From: UBA4735 sp035935465
Lineage (GTDB): Bacteria; Chloroflexota; Limnocylindria; P2-11E
NCBI GenBank assembly: GCA_035935465.1
Contig: DASYXA010000089.1
Coordinates: 1 to 64,000 of the forward strand
Length of the DNA: 64,000 nucleotides
Reading direction: 5' to 3'
How positions within the stretch are numbered: position 1 is the first letter of the stretch; every line of letters begins with the position of its first letter. The notes under the pieces were generated by a model that made no database searches, was not told where the DNA came from, and saw nothing but the letters and a program-made list of their open reading frames with translations. Of the stretch, positions 60,881-64,000 are shown in pieces. The position numbers and the translations under genes were made by a program.

Positions 60881-61381
60881 CTAGGAGGCGCGCCTGCGCT
60901 TCTGGTGGCGACGCGGCTCGTACTCCTCGTCATCGAGGACCGCCCACTCGCGGCTCGCGTACAGCGTCGCGGCGACGAACCCGTCGACCGCGAGCACGAC
61001 CAGACCGGCGAGCGCGGCCACCACGGCGCCCGGTGACGCGCCAGCGGCGCCGAGGTCGGTGACCCGGAGCGCGGCCGACGCTACGTAGAGCAGGAACACG
61101 ACGAACGCGGCGAGCACGTCGAGCCGCGCGAGCGCGCGGTCCACCTCGGCGGCGTCGCCGGCTTCGACCAATGCGGTGAACGTGGCGAGGATCGCCACGA
61201 CCGCGGTCGCGACCGTGAGCCAGGCGTTCGCGATGACGAAGCCATTCGTGTCACGCGCACCCCAGCCGAACCAGGCCATGAGGTCGAGGAGGGTGACCGC
61301 GATCGCGAGGCCGAGGGCGATCTGCCCGAGCTGCGGACGGGGAGCGAAGCCGAATCGACGGCCTTCGAGAAGCTCTCTCAT
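60881..61381 (-). CDS. Four-helix membrane protein (DUF2231-like layout)
   Basis: A 166-residue protein with four membrane helices and a very basic C-terminal tail (RRHQKRRRAS). Position and pattern of helices (LGLAIAVTLLDLMAWFGWGA and ANAWLTVATAVVAILATFTA) recall DUF2231 membrane proteins, but the His residues of that family are missing. It starts at ATG with TACCAT eight bases upstream on the minus strand. The gene ends 71 bases from the convergent membrane gene; the space between has no feature. Confidence 0.6.
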   Translation of the reverse strand: MRELLEGRRFGFAPRPQLGQIALGLAIAVTLLDLMAWFGWGARDTNGFVIANAWLTVATAVVAILATFTALVEAGDAAEVDRALARLDVLAAFVVFLLYVASAALRVTDLGAAGASPGAVVAALAGLVVLAVDGFVAATLYASREWAVLDDEEYEPRRHQKRRRAS

Positions 61382-61440
61382 TCGGGTCGATGGTAGCGGG
61401 GATGCGCCTCAGGCGAACGACCGTCCGCCGGTGCCGGACG

Positions 61441-61602
61441 TCAACAGCCGGGCTCGCCGGGTCGCCCGCAGCAATCGTGCGGCGGGGTCGTGACGCGCCG
61501 GAGGATGTTGCCGGCCGCGAGCGCGACCCGGCGGCGGAACGGCAGGTCGCTCGTCCAGAAGAGCCGCCACGCGGTGCCGGGGTCGCCGTGCTGGTGGGAC
61601 AT
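61441..61602 (-). CDS. Short Cys-rich protein with CCGxPGxPGC tail
   Basis: A 53-residue protein starting MSHQHGDPGTAWRLFWTSDL and ending PPHDCCGRPGEPGC. One amphipathic Arg-rich helix (LPFRRRVALAAGNILRRV) precedes a compact motif of three Cys and one His, suited to binding a metal or a flavin. Similar tails of CCG-x2-G-x-PGC type are known from short actinobacterial and Chloroflexota proteins of unknown function. It is divergent from the 131-residue gene with a 16-base spacer. Confidence 0.6.
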   Translation of the reverse strand: MSHQHGDPGTAWRLFWTSDLPFRRRVALAAGNILRRVTTPPHDCCGRPGEPGC

Positions 61603-61618
61603 CGCGGAGAATTGTCGG

Positions 61619-62014
61619 GTGACCGACGAGCTCTCGCCCGAGCACATCGCCGCCGGGCTTCCTGGGACCGCGGACCTCATGGTCCTCGTCGGCAATGCCT
61701 GGTGGCGCTGCGCGTACGCCGCACGCGGCGGCAACTGGCCGCTCGCGGCGTTCTACGCGCGCCGCGTGCGATCGCTGCAGCGGCGACTCGGCGTCGTCCG
61801 GCCGAAACACGCGGACCGCCTGGCGACGTTCGAGGCCGCGATGCTCGGTCCGGTGTTCAGCGCGATCGAGCGTCAGGACCGCGACGCGTTCGACCGCGCG
61901 TTCGCCGCGGCGACCGACGACGCGAACCGGCAGCACGTCGCGACCGGCTACGGCTACATCCGCTGGAAGCTGCCGGACGAGGCACCGCAGGACGTGGACC
62001 TCGGTCCCGGCTAG
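61619..62014 (+). CDS. Small helical protein of unknown function
   Basis: A 131-residue protein with a GTG start (GAGAAT six bases upstream, no ribosome site). It begins VTDELSPEHIAAGLPGTADL and continues with helices containing NAWWRCAYAARGGNWPLAAF and RRVRSLQRRLGVVRPKHADR. Trp and Arg are frequent, and no known motif is recognised. It ends with a 4-base overlap against the GNAT gene. A ligand-binding helical bundle is likely; function unknown. Confidence 0.6.
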   Translation: MTDELSPEHIAAGLPGTADLMVLVGNAWWRCAYAARGGNWPLAAFYARRVRSLQRRLGVVRPKHADRLATFEAAMLGPVFSAIERQDRDAFDRAFAAATDDANRQHVATGYGYIRWKLPDEAPQDVDLGPG

Positions 62015-62553
62015 TCCGTCAACAGCGGCGCGGCGTCGCGCCAGCCGTACGCGACCTCGTGCAGCACATACCCGTCGAACGGCTCGCGCTTCTCCCCGAT
62101 CACGGCCCCGCCGCGTGACTCGTAGAAGCCGCGCGAACGCGGGTTGTCGAAGAGCGTCCAGATGACGATCGGGACGAGGCCGCGTTCGACCAGCCCGCCG
62201 GCCGCGGCCCGCAACAGGCGACGCCCGATCCCCCGCCGCTGCCTCGACGGGTGGACGTAGATCGCGTAGACCTCACCGAGGTATCCGGGCGGCGCGCCGT
62301 CGCGGGCCCGGCCGCCGCCGGCGAAGCCGACGATCCGGCCATCGAGCTCCGCGACGTGCACGACCCGGGTCGGATCCAGCAGGTCGAATCCGCGTCGCCA
62401 TCCGGCCTCCCAGCGGTCGTCGCGCAGCCCGTCGAGCAGCGCATCGGGGACGAGGCCGCGGTACGACGTGCGCCAGGTGTCGGCATGCATCCGGGACGCC
62501 TCGGTCGCGTCGTCGACGACTCCGCGCCTGATGAGCAGGTCAGCGGTGGGCAT
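62011..62553 (-). CDS. GNAT-family N-acetyltransferase
   Basis: A 180-residue acetyltransferase using acetyl-CoA. The acetyl-CoA motif is VYAIYVHPSRQRRGIGRRLL (motif A with R-R-x-G-I-G), and the C-terminal FYESRGGAVIGEKRE is motif B. The acceptor is unknown. The ATG start lies 14 bases inside the 3-prime end of the S9 peptidase gene on the same strand. Probably co-transcribed with that peptidase. Confidence 0.9.
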   Translation of the reverse strand: MPTADLLIRRGVVDDATEASRMHADTWRTSYRGLVPDALLDGLRDDRWEAGWRRGFDLLDPTRVVHVAELDGRIVGFAGGGRARDGAPPGYLGEVYAIYVHPSRQRRGIGRRLLRAAAGGLVERGLVPIVIWTLFDNPRSRGFYESRGGAVIGEKREPFDGYVLHEVAYGWRDAAPLLTD

Positions 62554-64000
62554 CGAACCAGTCGGCGATGCGCCGCGCGTGATCGATCCGGTTCTTCGGC
62601 TTGCCGCCACGCGTGAGCTCGTGCGTGTCGTCCTGGTAGCGCACGAGTGTCGCCTCCTTGCCGAGCACCTTCAGGGCCACGAAGAGCTGCTCGGCCTGCT
62701 CGATCGGGCAGCGGAAGTCCTTCTCCGCGTGCAGGATCAGGAGCGGGGTCCGCACCTCCTGGACGTAGGTGAGCGGCGACCGCGCAACGAGCTTCTGCTC
62801 GTCGCGCCAGGGCGTCGCGTCGCCCATCTCGTACTGCCAGAAGTGCCACCCGATGTCGCTCGTGCCGAACGCGCTGATGTTGTTGCTGATGCTCCGCTGC
62901 GTGACCGCGGCCCTGAACCGGTCGGTGTGTCCGACGATCCAGTTCGTCATGAAGCCGCCATAGCTGCCGCCGGTCACGTACAGCCGCTGCGGATCGACCC
63001 AGCCGAGCCCGAGCACGTGATCGACGCCGGCCATGAGGTCCAGGTAGTCCTTGCCGCCCCAGTCGCCGACGCACGCGCGCACGAACGTGTCCCCGTACGC
63101 GTGGCTGCCGCGCGGGTTCGTGTACAGGACCGCGTAGCCGCGCCCGGCGAGGACCTGGAACTCGTGGAAGAAGGAGTGGCCGTACGCGCCATGCGGCCCG
63201 CCGTGGATCTCGAGCACGAGCGGCCAGCGCTTCGCCGGATCGAAGCCCGGCGGCTTCAGCAGCCAGCCTTCGACGGCCCAGCCGTCGGCGCCGGCGAATC
63301 GCACCTGCTCCGGCGCGGCGATGTACCGCGCGCCGAGCAGCTCCGCGTTGAGGCTCGTGATCGTGCGCATCCCGCCACCCGGCTGGCCGGTGACCACCTC
63401 ACCCGGCGACGTGGGGGTCGCGATCACGCCGGCGAAGCAGTGCGCCTCGCGGTCGAGCGTCGCCGTGACGAGCTGGTGCGCGCCGAGCGTTTCCGCACGC
63501 ACGTCCCCGCCGCGGGCGCTGACCGAGTAGAGGTTCGCGGTGCCCCGATCGGAGCCGATGAACAGGACGCGACCGTCCTTCGTCCACACCGGCGCGAGCG
63601 GGGCGGTCTCGCCGCGGACGTCGCTCATCACGCGCGAGCCGGTCGTGCGATCCCAGCCGCCGAGCAGGTCGGTCCCCGCGCCGCCGCCGCTGCTGAACCG
63701 CCAGACGCGCGTGTTGCGCGCACCGGCGCCGATCGCGTCCGCGGTCCCGAGACAGGTGATGGCCGCCCCATCGGGAGACCACGATGCGTTCGCGTATTGC
63801 CCGCGTTCGGTCGTGATCCGCGTAGCGCTCCCGCCCGCGACCGGGGTCACCCAGATGTCGCTCACCGTGTTGCGGTCGCGGTCGGCCGAGCGATTCGACG
63901 TGAACGCGAGCATCGTGCCGTCGGGCGATACGGACGGCTGGGTGTCGTCCCAGTCGCCGTCGGTCAGCTTTCGCGGCGCGCTGTCGAGCGGCACGAGCCA
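62540..64000 (-). CDS. S9-family acylaminoacyl-peptidase-like enzyme (5-prime end outside window)
   Basis: The frame is open to the window edge, so the N-terminal part is missing. The visible C-terminal 486 residues include propeller blades (QPSVSPDGTMLAFTSNRSAD) and an alpha/beta-hydrolase domain with EIHGGPHGAYGHSFFHEFQV, the nucleophile in LYVTGGSYGGFMTNWIV, Asp in LLILHAEKDFRCPIEQAEQ, and His in RYQDDTHELTRGG. It resembles acylaminoacyl-peptidases that digest oligopeptides. It is distinct from the S9 protein at 32-34 kb (different propeller and spacing). Confidence 0.9.
   Translation of the reverse strand, partial: WLVPLDSAPRKLTDGDWDDTQPSVSPDGTMLAFTSNRSADRDRNTVSDIWVTPVAGGSATRITTERGQYANASWSPDGAAITCLGTADAIGAGARNTRVWRFSSGGGAGTDLLGGWDRTTGSRVMSDVRGETAPLAPVWTKDGRVLFIGSDRGTANLYSVSARGGDVRAETLGAHQLVTATLDREAHCFAGVIATPTSPGEVVTGQPGGGMRTITSLNAELLGARYIAAPEQVRFAGADGWAVEGWLLKPPGFDPAKRWPLVLEIHGGPHGAYGHSFFHEFQVLAGRGYAVLYTNPRGSHAYGDTFVRACVGDWGGKDYLDLMAGVDHVLGLGWVDPQRLYVTGGSYGGFMTNWIVGHTDRFRAAVTQRSISNNISAFGTSDIGWHFWQYEMGDATPWRDEQKLVARSPLTYVQEVRTPLLILHAEKDFRCPIEQAEQLFVALKVLGKEATLVRYQDDTHELTRGGKPKNRIDHARRIADWFDAHR

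Overview
The window is a very GC-rich (roughly 70%), almost gap-free bacterial chromosome segment. Genes lie in long runs joined by ATGA, GTGA, TTGA and even CTGA stop/start overlaps. The content is that of a free-living heterotroph without outer-membrane genes. The tsaC-rpiB-glyA-upp-wecA-like order, the SpoIID-like secreted protein, tandem membrane proteins with an NEYDWGG motif and the general protein style suggest Chloroflexota (for example the Limnocylindria/Ellin6529 side). That placement is inference; no rRNA or tRNA gene was seen in the window.

Layout: 1-3.9 kb (+) holds the tail of a surface protein, a zinc-ribbon protein, hpt, a SpoIID-domain protein and a lipoprotein. 3.9-15.5 kb (-) is one long run: mreB, a WecG/TagA transferase, a GT4 glycosyltransferase, a PHP hydrolase, a flippase-like protein, a GT-C enzyme, two tandem membrane paralogs, then two soluble histidine-kinase-like proteins around a LuxR-type regulator whose phosphoacceptor Asp is Glu. 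15.5-18.5 kb is iron import (FTR1 plus a lipoprotein) divergent from a DtxR/IdeR-type regulator, with two tandem IdeR-like boxes between them and a HicB-DinB fusion downstream. 18.4-21.7 kb holds a NUDIX protein, a Tat flavo-oxidase and a beta-propeller lipoprotein. 21.7-28.5 kb (-) is a complete ATP synthase operon, atpIBEFHAGDC. 28.6-31.8 kb holds corA, a methyltransferase, a receiver protein, a DUF3052-like gene and a lower-GC NYN gene. 31.9-40.4 kb (-) holds a peptidase, DUF72, a wecA-like gene, upp, glyA, rpiB, tsaC, a lower-GC patch with a decayed MmcQ/YjbR gene, and prmC. 40.4-50 kb (mostly +) holds threonine dehydratase, YjbQ, TldD/TldE, uppP, a HAD protein, an SDR, nicotinate phosphoribosyltransferase and a TauE-type permease. 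50-64 kb holds an asparaginase-like hydrolase, a cyclase-like/SRPBCC fusion, an HTH/ImmA-like pair, a lipid-oxidation cluster (menG, acyl-CoA dehydrogenase, acyl-CoA ligase, GMC oxidase), a PIG-L deacetylase, small membrane proteins, a GNAT enzyme and a truncated S9 peptidase.

Two genome-level signals stand out. First, several genes can only begin at a non-standard codon. Five begin at CTG, usually inside a CTGA overlap; for uppP an in-frame TAG lies directly upstream. Three more may use ATC. Second, at least thirteen genes that begin a transcription unit have a hexamer of form [T/G]ANNNT exactly 6-7 bases before a GTG or ATG start and no Shine-Dalgarno sequence, the pattern expected of leaderless transcripts.
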